Positions 33,400 through 44,829 of a stretch of 64,000 bases of DNA are shown here, one piece after another. Every line of letters begins with the position of its first letter. Position 1 is the stretch's first letter. The stretch is taken from assembly GCA_039000515.1 (NCBI GenBank), contig JBCFYV010000100.1:34956421-35020420 (forward strand), given 5' to 3'. The position numbers were made by a program, and so were the translations under genes. The notes under the pieces were generated by a model. It worked only from the letters and a program-made list of their open reading frames with translations. It searched no databases and was not told the DNA's origin. The DNA is from Timema cristinae (taxonomy: Eukaryota; Arthropoda; Insecta; Phasmatodea; Timematidae).

Positions 33400-34044
33400 T
33401 TTTTGGTACAAAAATATTTTTTCAGCTGTGAACATTTAAAACATTTATAACATTTGACTATATTAGTAGTGTTATTTTATAAACGTTAATAACCAGAGAT
33501 ATGTGAAAAACACGTTTTAAATGCGAAGCGAACCATAAAAAATGGCACATGAAACAATTTTGAATTTTTAAGCTATGCGTTAGGTATATATGGGCAAAGA
33601 GATAAGTGTAGGAAAAAAAAAACACGCTATATTTTTTTTATGGGGATATATCTGAACCTATCATGGTTTACGATATCATTTAGTCATTGATTGTTGAGTA
33701 TCTAACCTGAAGTTTGGTTTGTTAGGCTTCCCATTAATCCCGAGCTGGACATGCACTAGGTCTTTCTGATTATTAGTGATGCCCGAATAATCTGGTAGAA
33801 AGCACATTTGGGGGTCAGGGGGTGTAAATTGAGGATCAGGACCTGGGGCAGTTAGTTCCCTTTTCACTTCCATACTGAATTTATATGAGCGAGCGCAAAA
33901 ATTCCTACCAATTTTCCCGGAGTGATATTTTTATACAATCCTTCCAGAGCTTTTACATACCACAAACGACATGGGACAGGCGGATTTACATCCCCTCCAA
34001 AGGAAGTTGTGCTACGGAATTTTATCACTCAAGGAAAAAATCCT

Positions 34045-34118
34045 TCGACCTCGGTTGGGTTTGAACCCACGATCATTGATTCCTGAGGTGAGTACTCTAC
34101 CCCAAGGTCACCGTGGTT
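34045..34118 (-). mobile_element. tRNA-derived relic, family D
   Basis: The minus strand begins ACCACGGTGACCTTGGGGTA and ends GTGGGTTCAAACCC...CCGAGGT. The acceptor ends pair at six of seven positions and the T-arm at four of five, but no proper anticodon arm forms, so it is a decayed tRNA-derived repeat and not a tRNA gene. Confidence 0.45.
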
Positions 34119-34119
34119 A

Positions 34120-34760
34120 CCCTGTCATTTAGAAAGTAGTCGGTTTTAATATACTTTTTAGATTCTATTTTAAAATTGATTATATTAGGTTGAAATATGT
34201 TCATAATATATCGAAGTTTTCATCTTGCCTTGAAATATTTCGAAAGTTGAAAGTCTAAGTAAAGGAGATTTAGAGTTTACTTTGACGTCGAAATTTCGAA
34301 GCTTCGCACACCCTTTATCGACAATATCTTTCAATATTTAAGCGGTATTCTAAATGAATATATACATGAATACATGAAAGTAGCGCTAACAACTTTTCTA
34401 ACGGTCAGATAAGGGGTTTATAATAAAAATTGGACTGTATATCGTCCATTCCCAATAACTTGGACTTCTTTTTTAGTTAAAAGGAGGATACTAAAAAAAA
34501 GTTCTAAATGCACTCGCTTTATACATACATATGTTATCACTTTGACAAGTAATGTTTTAATTCTACTTTACTTGTAAACTTGACAAAATTCACAAAGCGG
34601 ACGAGTACGGAACGGTTTTTTCCTCTCTATAAAGGCCAAAGCTATCGTGAACTAACCATATCTAACATAAGACAATATAATTATAAACTTTAGAGTTATC
34701 AGGAAATTTAATATTAAACCCGCATCTATGGGCGCACCAAGAAAAATAATTCAGTCTCAT
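34120..34760. other. AT-rich non-coding stretch
   Basis: Nothing recognisable beyond homopolymer runs. Confidence 0.45.
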
Positions 34761-34767
34761 TTGATTG

Positions 34768-34986
34768 CCTTCTCGGCACAGATTTATCTGATTACCAAAC
34801 GCTTCCTTCACCTCTGGTATCGTTGTGAATGTGGGGAATGCCAGGCCTCCACCGTGGTTCGGATTCCACGTTAAACTGTAGGTTCTTCATTTCATCTCAC
34901 AATCACCCTACCATTACACATTAGCGTAAGGGCGTATAACCCGAACGGGTGGTAAGATGCGGTGCTAATAATAATAATAATAATCA
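34768..34986 (+). mobile_element. SINE-B, head truncated, with target duplication
   Basis: The duplication TCATTTGATTG lies at 34757-34767 and 34987-34997. The element starts at the B-box edge (CCTTCTCGGCACAGATTTAT) and has a complete shared tail. Confidence 0.93.
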
Positions 34987-35274
34987 TCATTTGATTGGGT
35001 TTACGTATGAATGGTAGGTCAGAACTCGAATTTAGATTTGCTCTACAGAGGGTGGTTTTTCATGAGAGCTTTTTTTTTTCGCCCTATTTCCACTTAAATG
35101 CACGCACATTTAATATAAAATCATACAAAAAGGCGTGTTCTCATGCACAAGTTATAATTTTGACACCTTTTTGACGTAAACGTTTTATCTGTTTGCCTAT
35201 GTATAATTGCCAAATTTTTATAATCTTGAATGTTTAAAAAACTTGTTGGATTAAAAAAAAATCATCTATCTACA

Positions 35275-35430
35275 CAAACGTGTTAAGGGTGAGGAAGTTA
35301 AAATTTGCTGTAATTATACTCGCATTTGTGTAGGAGAGTGATGAATCTTACAAGAAAAACACTTTATTTCATTAGGATGGAATTTAAACTATGACCAGTG
35401 ACCATATGAGACGGATGGCAATGTCTTCGT
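35275..35430 (-). mobile_element. SINE-A body relic
   Basis: Body complement (TATACTCGCATTTGTGTAGG) and weak B-box complement; tail and head are lost. Confidence 0.45.
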
Positions 35431-35791
35431 GTCCACCAATGTGAGCTGTACGCCCTTAAAACCTTTTGTATTGGGTTTCTTAATCTGTAATTTATTTTAT
35501 ATTATATGAGCGATTTGGCTGTCTTGGGGGGTCCGAGGTTCAATCGGCATTTGAGTGTCCCAGAATTTTTCCTTTATTTTATGAAGATGAAAACTTACAA
35601 AAATAGCGGGGTAATATCTAGTCGGGTTATATAGTGAAAAGGTTTTGACGATAAAATTAGCACACAAAAGCGCCGTGAAATGTGACGTATAGGCAACAAT
35701 GTATACATAGCTTGTACGCAAGGTTGCTTACCATCTCATCACGCGGCGCTATTGAGGAATGAAGGCATAACCCCTTACTTACGACAGGCTA

Positions 35792-36021
35792 CAGTAGCCC
35801 CATGGCTTCTTTGGTGCTGACTGACAGCTCACAGCTGACTTCTGAAAGTCAACATTTAGCTATATATACCTAAATGTTTACTGTCAGAAGTGACAGCTGC
35901 TAGACATATGTTTTTCCAGATCATTTGGTTTGGCGTAGGGATACATAATTTGGTCTAGTAGCTTTTCAAAGCCATCAGCTGTGAGCTGTCAGTCAGCACC
36001 AAAGAAGCCATGAAGCTACTG
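35792..36021. mobile_element. Tc1/mariner-type MITE 'M2', long copy
   Basis: Terminal repeats of about 50 bp start CAGTAGCCCCATGGCTTCTT and include TGGTGCTGACTGACAGCTCA. They are flanked by TA on both sides (35790-35791 and 36022-36023), the mariner-type target duplication. A 130-bp interior lacks coding capacity. Confidence 0.88.
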
Positions 36022-36149
36022 TACGTTCCAGACCACAGTCGCAACTCGAATATCGTCATAATTCGAAGCAATGTATTTTTTAAACTTATTGATGCATGTA
36101 CTCCATTTCTATCTTTATATACGGACCTAGCTGTTATAAATAACACATT

Positions 36150-36320
36150 TGTAACTAATATACATTGCCGCTATACTGATGAGAGATATTCAATAACTGT
36201 TGATATCACTATGTGAAGAAATTTAAACTCTGTGCTTATACGGGAGAAATATTTAATTGGTTTAGACCAAAAAAGTTTTAATATAAAATATACAAAAATA
36301 TTGCGTTCATTTCACATTTC
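36150..36320 (+). mobile_element. M3 element fragment
   Basis: TGCCGCTATACTGATGAGAG and TTGATATCACTATGTGAAGA match the interior of family M3. Both ends are decayed. Confidence 0.5.
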
Positions 36321-36583
36321 CTGCACTCTCAAATTTCCAATACAGAATTATTATTGAAATAGTTTTTACTTTCTTATATAAATATAAAGTTTTGTAATCC
36401 TAAACATTTTATATCGCAATACAATGATAATTCTTTACATTTTATGTGACCCAGAACCCCAAAATGGGTCATACAATTCTCTTTCTCCTTAGGTCTGTCT
36501 GTCCTTTACGTCCCTAAGTCTGCAGCAGAAATGATGTCATAGGTTTCGTTCAAACTTGATACTTAGATATTTAGACACTGGGA

Positions 36584-36839
36584 CCCGCCTCGGTGGCGTA
36601 GTTGGCTAACGCGCTAGTAGTGTTGAGCCCGACTGCTGAGGATGGGGAGATCGAGGTTCGAATCTCGGTCGGGTGAACTGGGGGTGGTTTTTCCTAAATG
36701 GTTTTTCACTCTCCCTCCACGCAAATGCGGGTTCACTTATTCTAATTCAACCTTCCCAATTCCTAATCCATTAGTGTAATTAGTACTTAAAGCGTATAAC
36801 CCGAACGGGTAGTAAGACGCGGTGCTAATATTATCATTA
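36584..36839 (+). mobile_element. SINE-C, full length with target duplication
   Basis: The duplication TTAGACACTGGGA lies at 36571-36583 and 36840-36852. Head CCCGCCTCGGTGGCGTAGTT then GGCTAACGCGCTAG, B box GAGGTTCGAATCTCGGTCGG, body and shared tail are intact. Confidence 0.95.
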
Positions 36840-36987
36840 TTAGACACTGGGAATTTTGTTTTAATTTTGATCTTAGCCATCAAATTAAGGTTAGTTTCCT
36901 GATAAATAACTTTGATTTGGTTCAAAGTGGGTATTAGAAAGGTGTTTTTAACACAGTGGCTCCCGGAAGGCGTGCTGTGACACTTTA

Positions 36988-37232
36988 GATACGCTAATGT
37001 GTAATGGTAGAGTGATTGTGAGATTAAATGGAGGACCTACAGTTTAACCTGGAATCTGAACCACGGTGGAGGCCTGGCATTCCTCACAGTCACAAGTTGT
37101 GATTAATACACGTCTTGTCAGAGGTGGAGGAAGGATTTGGCAATCAGGTATATATGTGCCGGGATCGAGGATTGAACCCCGGACCCCCAACATAGAAGTC
37201 AGACACCTTACCTCTAAACCACCAGGTCACCT
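36988..37232 (-). mobile_element. SINE-B, tail lost
   Basis: Starts inside the tail (ACGCTAATGTGTAATGGTAG complement region) and extends through the body and B box (GATTGAACCCCGGACCCCCA) to the full A box (CCTCTAAACCACCAGGTCAC). Losing the tail but keeping the head is unusual for a retroposed copy and suggests later deletion. Confidence 0.88.
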
Positions 37233-37338
37233 AGTAAGTAGATTAGAGCACCGTTAGAGAAATATACTTATTGCCAACTGCATTTAGATACTAATAAATT
37301 TAATATCTATCTAAATTTAATAGAAAATGTATTATCAT

Positions 37339-37686
37339 AAAATTATATATTTTTTATATTTTTTCCCTTCTTATTTGATACTAGACTTTGTCTTCTATGA
37401 CGACATATTTCAGTGTATTCAGGTCTTATTAATGATAAAAATGATATTATTTTAAATAGGTCTGCATATTATCAGAAAGTTTGTGAAGATTTTCTTATAT
37501 TTAATACCTCAACATTTTCACAAACTTTCTGATATGTATTTAAAATATATTTAAAAGAATATCATCTTTATCATAAATAAGACGGTGTAACATCTCTATA
37601 TAACACCGAAACATGTCTTCATAGAAAACTAAGGCTAATATCAAATAAGCAAAAGAGAGTAAAAATAAATACAAAGAAGATAATTT
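37339..37686. repeat. 348-bp fold-back (long inverted repeat)
   Basis: Two arms of about 150 bp are imperfect reverse complements. The inner stem is perfect over 18 bp: TATCAGAAAGTTTGTGAA at 37469-37486 pairs with TTCACAAACTTTCTGATA at 37517-37534, around a 30-nt loop. Outer blocks such as CTTATTTGATACTAGACTTT pair with the complement of AAGGCTAATATCAAATAAG. It looks like a MITE or fold-back element; the termini are unclear. Confidence 0.8.
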
Positions 37687-38105
37687 ACTACTCCTTACCA
37701 AATAAATAAAATAGGAACACTAATAAAAAATGTATGTTTTTATAAAAGTGTGACTTGAAAATATTTTCTTAAACTAAGTGTCCTCTGAAATGAAAAAGGT
37801 TGAGAATCGCTTTTTTAACATGGTATATAAATGTATTTTCGTTTTTCTAAAGTTAAAACAAAACTTTTTTAATAGTATTATACTGATTACTGATTTTTTG
37901 AAATTTATAATTTTTCAAAGATGATTATATTAATTTTATTCTGAACTTCTATTTGAGGTGAAGTGGTTATTGATATGTTAGTTAGTCTGATAGCTAACTT
38001 GTTTTTATAAAAGTGTTACAAACTAGAATAGACTTGCCTGTATAAGAAAATATGTACAGTTAATTTTTCATAAGACACCACTAAATTAACTTTAATATAT
38101 TTATA

Positions 38106-38362
38106 TTATTATTATTATTTAGCACCGCGTCTTACTACCCGTGCGGGTTATACGCTTAAGTACTAATTACGCTAATGGATTAGGAATTGGGAAGGTTGAA
38201 TTAAAGGAAGTGAACCCGCATTTGCGTGGAGGGAGAGTGGAAAACCATTGAGGAAAAACCACCCCCAGTTCATCCGACTGAGATTCGAACCTCGATCTCC
38301 CCGTCCTCAGCATTCGGGCTCAACACGACAAGCGCGTTAGCCAACTACGCCACCGAGGCAGG
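38106..38362 (-). mobile_element. SINE-C, full length with target duplication
   Basis: The duplication TAATATATTTATA lies at 38093-38105 and 38363-38375. ATT repeat, tail complement (AGCACCGCGTCTTACTACCC), body, B-box complement GATTCGAACCTCGATCTCCC and head complement GCGCGTTAGCCAACTACGCC are all present. Confidence 0.95.
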
Positions 38363-38379
38363 TAATATATTTATACGCC

Positions 38380-39330
38380 AGGTCATGCGATCTTAAGCTT
38401 TCACTTATGATATAAGTTATCAATATATCTAGGAAATGACACTAATAATATAGTCAAATGTTATCAATATTATAAAAAAAGAGTACACTCTAAAAGTCTC
38501 TTTATCTGCAAATTGTACTCTATTATTGTGTCGTAGCATTTATTTACTAATGTATTTTCTAATATTATCTTTCTAGTGTTGGCAACTACGCGTGCGCTAG
38601 TCTAATTTAGTTCACCGTTTACATTTGATTGCATGAGAGGTTTGAGGCAGAGTCGCGTTTGTTAGTCTTGATATAATTATATTAGAGGTAGCTTTGGTGT
38701 TTTAGTTAACACGTTATCTTGGAAGTTGTCAACTTGTCTAGTGACTTGTGAATCTCCGGGAATGGGATGCGACGAGTTAGGGGGTGGGAAGTACCGAGAG
38801 GAAAATTAACAGGGGAAAGTGTTTTTCTTCGGCGAATAAAAGTATGTACTTTTGTTGGTTAGCTATAAAATATGTCCTCTTAAAAAGTTTTGAAGACACT
38901 TTTGTGAGTAAATATAAGCCTAATTAGCTCGAAGGGTTGAACAATAGTCTGATGGTATATTGGTTTAATACATAATGGATTCTAAAATAATATATTATTG
39001 AAATAGTATATAATGGTTTGGATTAAATCGTTTTTTATTAAATACACATTAAAATTTTGATTCCACTGATGTCTTTGTAGTACTGTATTTACACCCACAA
39101 TAACCTTAGCGTCTTTGAAACATTTTGAAGGAGAAGGAAAACTAGGATATATTATAAACATATTTCAACAAAACACGCCATACTTGTTCAGCATAAAAAA
39201 TCTAGTGTATAGTAGTGTAACTAAAAAAAAAGTATTGCTGGGACAAAAAAAACGCCTTATTTTGGATTAAAGTCTTTGCTTCGCATAGTTCAAGCTTCGC
39301 CTCGCATTTAAAAAGTGAGCTTCACACATC
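38380..39330. other. non-coding stretch
   Basis: No gene or repeat family was recognised; mixed AT-rich sequence. Confidence 0.45.
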
Positions 39331-39334
39331 CCAA

Positions 39335-39455
39335 ATAATTCCCCACTCTCCCTCCATGCAAATTCGGACACATTTATTCTAAAATTCTACCTTACTTCTC
39401 CTTTCTCACCAACCTAACGGGTACTAAGACACTGAGAGAGAATAAGGTAGTGGTG
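39335..39455 (+). mobile_element. SINE-A 3' fragment, degenerate
   Basis: CCCCACTCTCCCTCCATGCA and the following body match SINE-A; the tail is poorly preserved (ACGGGTACTAAGAC). Confidence 0.5.
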
Positions 39456-39624
39456 TTACAAACTAAGTCACTAAAGCGCTAAAATGGTAAAAAAACAAAA
39501 CAAGAAAAATGGAGAATCAAGACAAAACTATTTTTATTTGGTCTAAAGATCCTTGTGTTTTAAAGGGTTTGGCTGGGGTAAGAAAGGGAGGCCACGTGGT
39601 ATGAGCCCGGACCGCTCACGATAC

Positions 39625-39675
39625 ACACACATACACACATCACACACACACACACACACACCACACACAACACAC
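39625..39675. repeat. (CA)n-rich simple repeat
   Basis: Interrupted CA/ACAC run. It borders a GC-richer patch with a CRE-like TGACGTCA at about 39788. Confidence 0.85.
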
Positions 39676-41240
39676 GGTGCGTATCTCTACATGTGTGGGT
39701 GTGCTTGTGTATGCAGTGTAGGTAGCAAAAGAGGACTTGACTCGCAGCTCGGTTATCGATTATATCCTCGGGCTGGGGCCTCGGTGTGACGTCACGGCCA
39801 GGCTCGCTGGCTGTGCTCCTGTACAGAGCCGGAGCTCTCTGCGTCCCACTACCCTCCCCTCTCTTACCAACCCTCTCCTCCCCCAAAAACATCCCCCTCT
39901 CTAACCTCCCCCGGATACCCCTCCCTTCTACCTACGTCTCGTGTGATTTTGGCACCGCATTCGGGTTCTACTAGGGGCCTCCTCTCGTTTGAGAGAGGCC
40001 AGTATTTTTTTTCGCTTGTTCTTAAACCAGCTTATTATTTTTTAAATTTTTACTTAAAATATATATATTATTATATTGGTGATAGTTTCCTAACGCGGTA
40101 TAGTTTGTTGATATTATTCGGACACATACCCGAAACGAGGTTGAATCAAACTTTTTTTTTTTAAATAACACGGGAAAAAAACAAAACAATCGTGGGACAT
40201 TATTTGGTGGTGATTGGTTCGTTCGCGCGTTCGTTTACTACTGCGGGAATTTGTGTAAACGTGCTCTTGTAAGAGTTAAATATATAATATGGTGTCTCTG
40301 ATGGTCTGTTGTATTAAAAAAAAATAGTGAAGCAATGGAGGTCTACTGAGGAACAAGTATACCAACATATTTTGTTAATGGACGAATGAATACATGTTTA
40401 GTATCTAGTTTCCTTGTATACCCTTCCTTGACCCTGGAATGCAACAGTCTTACCCTGCATGTTCCAACATGACGTGGCTTATAAAATAGGGCCATAGTGT
40501 AATACGTCAAGGCAAGACTGCTACCTTTCAGGGTAAACGAAGTGTAATAAAAAAAATACCATTTATGGGTTCTATATTGTGTTCAGCACTGCATGCTTTT
40601 AATTGATGATTATTTAGAGCTTATCCTGAACTGTAATATCGATTAAATTAAGGTGGTTTTTTTGGGTGTAGGAGGGGGGGGGGGTGGGATAGGAAGGGGA
40701 CGCCCAGAAACGATTTAAGAGTTCTCATATGAGGCGGCTTTGACGAGCTATTAATAAAGGGGGTGTGATCTTGTTTTAGATCACTTGTCTGAACAAACCT
40801 TTTACCGCCAAAAGCGGTGTTTGTGGGCGATCTCAGTCAACTTTGCAGGGGTGATATAGTAGGGATGTTGGAGATATAACCAAAGTTTCCCCCCCCCCCT
40901 CTACATTTTTTAAATAGAAAGAAGGGGTAGTGTGGGTTTTGTGTCGAGAAGTACAGTAGTTGGAAGGGGAAAATAGGAGTGGTTGGTCTGAGGGAAGAGG
41001 AGGGGGGGGGCTATCGCGCGTGTTCATGACCCCTCTTTGCCCGGTTGTGTGACATCACGAGGTCTAGTGCTTAAGCGAGAGGACCTTATCTCCCGATCTG
41101 GATCAAGTAGCAGCTATGCGGACACAGACATTTATTTTGGTTGAGGAAAAAATAAACACATTTAGAGAAGAAAAAAAAACGTGGCTTGACTGAAGCAATG
41201 TTCGCTAAGAAGTAGAATTTCAATTATTATGTTTTACTCG
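39676..41240. other. GC-richer single-copy-looking stretch
   Basis: 39780-39990 (TGACGTCACGGCCAGGCTCG and polypyrimidine tracts) and 40690-40860 (ACCGCCAAAAGCGGTGTTTG) lack repeat signatures and are less AT-rich than their surroundings. No gene structure is visible. These are candidates for conserved regulatory DNA. Confidence 0.35.
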
Positions 41241-41258
41241 AGGGTTATTGATGGTATA

Positions 41259-41594
41259 ATTTAAGGGGAAGGGGTGACAATGGTACCTTAGAGGAAGTGC
41301 ACAATCATTAACGGAAAGAAGGGATAAAAAAAAACAGTGTTGAGAGTTAGTTCTTGAATATCTGTCAAGGCTGTCCTGAAACTTTAATGACAACTTTTTC
41401 AATTCGTTTGAAAATGTTTTTATTCTCTAAATGCCGCTTTGTTGGTGGGAGATATTCAACAATTGTAGATATAGCCAAGTGAAGAAAATTAAACATTATG
41501 TTTGTATTGAGTAAATATTATATTTATTTTGGCAAAATAAAAAGTTTAAAAAAAATGGAAGTACACTTGCCTTTTCAGGCGTTCTCCACCTTAA
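41259..41594 (+). mobile_element. TIR element family M3, copy
   Basis: The right end CAGGCGTTCTCCACCTTAA, interior AATGCCGCTTTGTTGGTGGG and ATTCAACAATTGTAGATATA match the 11516 copy. The left end (TTTAAGGGGAAGGGG) is diverged. Confidence 0.6.
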
Positions 41595-41914
41595 TGATAT
41601 GGCATTGATATAATTATATCTACTCATTTTTTAAAATAAGAATTTATTGCAGTGACAGCATGTTTACTTAGAAACCGAATTCTCTGAACTTACATTAAAT
41701 TTAAACCTTTTCTTTGCATTTTATAGTATTTTATCGCTAAGTAATATTATTCCAAACAATTATGCGTAATTAATTTTAATTATATTATTATGAATAACCA
41801 ACCATTTAAAGAAATATTGAAAAGGACCCGCCTTCGATGAAACGGCTCGTATTGATTTTGTATTTTCAAACATTGTTCTGCACCACTGAAGTGTTTTTTT
41901 TTTTGTGTGTGTGT

Positions 41915-42065
41915 GCACCGAGTCTTAATACTTTTACACTAATGAGGTAGGAACGAGAGAGGGAGGAAATGTACTCGCATTTGCATGGATGAGTGAAAAG
42001 CCATATATGGGGGAAAAAACACTCGGCGCAACCAGCGGGGATTAAAACCCAAATTTACCTTATTG
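41915..42065 (-). mobile_element. SINE-A, minus strand, degenerate
   Basis: Tail-like GCACCGAGTCTTAATACTTT, body complement GTACTCGCATTTGCATGGAT and weak B box. Confidence 0.55.
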
Positions 42066-42250
42066 CCGATGAAGTGGAAATCGGGGTTTGAATCCCACCT
42101 GGATGTATTGAGGTTGATTTTCCCTTAAATATTTTTATCTCTCCCTTTACGCAAATGCATGTACGCTTACTATAAATTTAACCTTACTCATCCCTAACAC
42201 ATAGGTGTAATTAGTTAATATGCATATAAACAGAACGATTAGTAAGTAAT
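42066..42250 (+). mobile_element. SINE-A, plus strand, head truncated
   Basis: B box GGGGTTTGAATCCCACCTGG, body CTTTACGCAAATGCATGTAC, and weak tail. It is head to head with the preceding copy. Confidence 0.65.
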
Positions 42251-42539
42251 TAATACACGGTGGAAAAAAACTCAACTATTTGTTAAAGTACAATGGAAAC
42301 TGGTTTGTAAGGCCAGTATTGATCCGGATCTCCAGACTGAAATTTCACGCTAAGTTAATCTTTTTTTTTTGTAGCCAATTTTTAAATTTTTGAAACGTCT
42401 AACTTACCCGCTCGTAAACGCCATTCATAATTGGCATAACAAAAACTTGCTCATTATTTTATTAATGAATAGTGGTTGCAACATGGTTCAAGTGTTTTAT
42501 AATTTGTTATTGTGAAAATAAATGGCGAGTTGTAGTAAT

Positions 42540-42562
42540 ATATATGTGTGTGTGTGTGTTTA
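42540..42562. repeat. (AT)/(GT) microsatellite
   Basis: TATATATGTGTGTGTGTGTG. Confidence 0.85.
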
Positions 42563-42824
42563 ACGCATTTTTCCTATTATTTCAGTATCATCCGAATTTT
42601 CGTTAATCCGGATGACACCCGGAGAGATAATTAAGGTTCTTCTCTAGAATATAGGAAACCGCACTACGATGGGACGTCTGGTTCGAGCTATATCACCTAC
42701 GTCTGGCGTTATACGGGTTGTAAGAGGGGAATTTGAGGGGGGGGGGAGGAAACCGGCTCTTAAAAACTTATGGCGAGGAAGATAAATTTAAACCGACGGC
42801 ATAGGTTAGTTTTAATAACATTTA

Positions 42825-43010
42825 TCAGGATTCGCCTGGTGAAAGAATGGAAAAAAGCACTATACCGAGGGTGATGTTTTTCTTAATGATTCCCCACTAT
42901 TCATTTAAGCAAATGTATGTACATTTTTTGTAAATTCAACCTTACTCATTCCTACTCCAATAGCGTAATTAAAATATGTATAAACCGGGCGGATGGGATG
43001 GGGAAATAAA
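42825..43010 (+). mobile_element. SINE-A, degenerate
   Basis: Body and tail-like remnant (TATGTATAAACCGGGCGGAT). The head is not recognisable. Confidence 0.5.
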
Positions 43011-43411
43011 TAAATCAGGGAGACAATACAATCTATTTTACCAATTTAGCTTCGCTTCGATGAAATTACTAAATAAAAAAACGCTAATTATTTTTTCATT
43101 TTACAGCTGATTTTGAAGTAGACCCCTCTCACTAACTAAAATTAGTAAAATCGGTTCATCCTTGTTTTACGAGCTATTAATTGCTTTAAACCTTGTGTGA
43201 AGATAAGGCTATTTATCTTAGCTTGTATACTATAAATTCCTATATCGACTTTGTTGACTCCCCTCCCCATTTACCTTTTTTCCTCCTCCACACCTACACA
43301 CGCCCTTATTTTATGATGTCACATGATGTGCATTATGTTCATTAAGGATCTCTTTCATCTCGCTGCTTGCTATTCACGTGACTTGTAACATATAAAAAAA
43401 GTTTGGAGGAG

Positions 43412-43594
43412 GGGGTAACAAATTAATACCCACCTCTTTATTGGCTCGTGGAATCGGTTCGGGGCTGGATCGATGCCTCGTTATATTCAGACTGAAGTTT
43501 GATGGGTAACAAACTATTACCCACGTCTTTTATTTACTCGTCGACTCGGCCGGGAGCTGGATCGAAGCCTCGCTATGTTAAAACAAATGACTGA
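43412..43594. repeat. 91-bp direct duplication, two units
   Basis: GGGTAACAAATTAATACCCA / GGGTAACAAACTATTACCCA and GGGGCTGGATCGATGCCTCG / GGGAGCTGGATCGAAGCCTC repeat at a 91-bp distance. Each unit starts with a small inverted repeat (GGGTAA...TTACCC). Confidence 0.8.
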
Positions 43595-43599
43595 CACTT

Positions 43600-44150
43600 C
43601 AAAGAAATGTTGACTCAAAATCCAGGCTGGGTTTATAAAGTGTTATTGTCATTTGTTAAGACCTCATGCTGAACACATGGACTATTTGAAGCTTCTTTGC
43701 CCACTATAGCATCGTACAAACCCCCTCCCCCCTGTTTAAAAAAATAAATACCTGAATAAACAATATTAAAAAAAAGATTCTATTCTTTAAGGGGCTCACA
43801 GAAAATTGGCAAATTGTTTTTGAAATTTTTCTATTGAACACTTCATACTTAATAAAAGTGATAAATTATTTTGTAGCTCTTAATCGTATGCTGCTTTTTC
43901 AATTTAACTTTTAAATATTAACAAGAGACTCTTATTAAAGTATAATTGGGATAAGATAAGTCACGTATTTTATTTTCACAACGCTTGGTCACTGCGCACA
44001 TCTTATACATTAGATGTTCCATCTACTTAATGATGGAATATATTAGAAACTCTTATTACAATAAATGTTGAAAGTCCTATTGAGAACTAAAAAGGAACCA
44101 ATGACTCGCGCTGTTGGTTGGCCAGAGAGCTGAGGTATTATTTTAATTTT
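43600..44150. other. non-coding stretch
   Basis: No gene or element was recognised. Confidence 0.45.
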
Positions 44151-44159
44151 CTTAACATG

Positions 44160-44386
44160 AAGACGATATCAACATTTGTTGAATATCTGTCATGAGCATA
44201 GCGGAATTAAATGAAGAGAAAAAGTTGTCATTAAATTGCAGGATACCCTTGATAGATATACAAGGACACTGTTGAGGTCACCATTTGAAGAAAATCAAAC
44301 TATGTTTTTACTAGGAAAATATTTGATTTCTTTTGAAAAAAAAAAAGTTTTTCTCGCGTTCACTACATCCCCACCTTATGTGGCAG
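44160..44386 (-). mobile_element. TIR element family M3, inverted, one end lost
   Basis: GTTGAATATCTGTCATGAGC, ATAGCGGAATTAAATGAAG and AAAAAGTTGTCATTAAATTG are the reverse complement of the M3 interior. The right end TCGCGTTCACTACATCCCCA is intact. Confidence 0.65.
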
Positions 44387-44554
44387 TGATAAGCCGTGTG
44401 TTGTGTATTGAACACTTAACAATAAAAAAAAAAGTAACCTTTAACCTAAGAGCGCGTTTTAATAGATGAGTTTCATTTTTAAATTCATTTTTATTAAAAA
44501 TACATTTTTAGGTGTATTCTAAAATACGCGCTACACATTTGTCTAAAATATATC

Positions 44555-44752
44555 CTGATCAAAAGCCGTAGTACCGTGGGGAGATAGAGGCTCGAATCTC
44601 GATTGGGTTTATTAGATATTTTTTTTTCTAAAATTATTTTTCCATTTATATGTGTGTACACTACCTTTAAAAATAAAAATAGCCTTCTTAGTTCCTAAAA
44701 CCATTGGTGTAATTAGTATATTAGCCGCAGTAAGACGCGTCGTTAATAGAAA
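44555..44752 (+). mobile_element. SINE-A, degenerate
   Basis: B box GAGGCTCGAATCTCGATTGG, short body and tail remnant CAGTAAGACGCGTCGTTAA. Confidence 0.65.
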
Positions 44753-44829
44753 CAGTGTTGCCAACAGAAATAACTTGCTAGCAACATTTTTTATTAACAT
44801 CCTTTTATCAGGACCGCCTCTAGTGTGGT

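Noticed and set aside
34045..34118. Possible tRNA gene on the minus strand
   Set aside because: Acceptor and T arms nearly pair, but no valid anticodon stem-loop was found.
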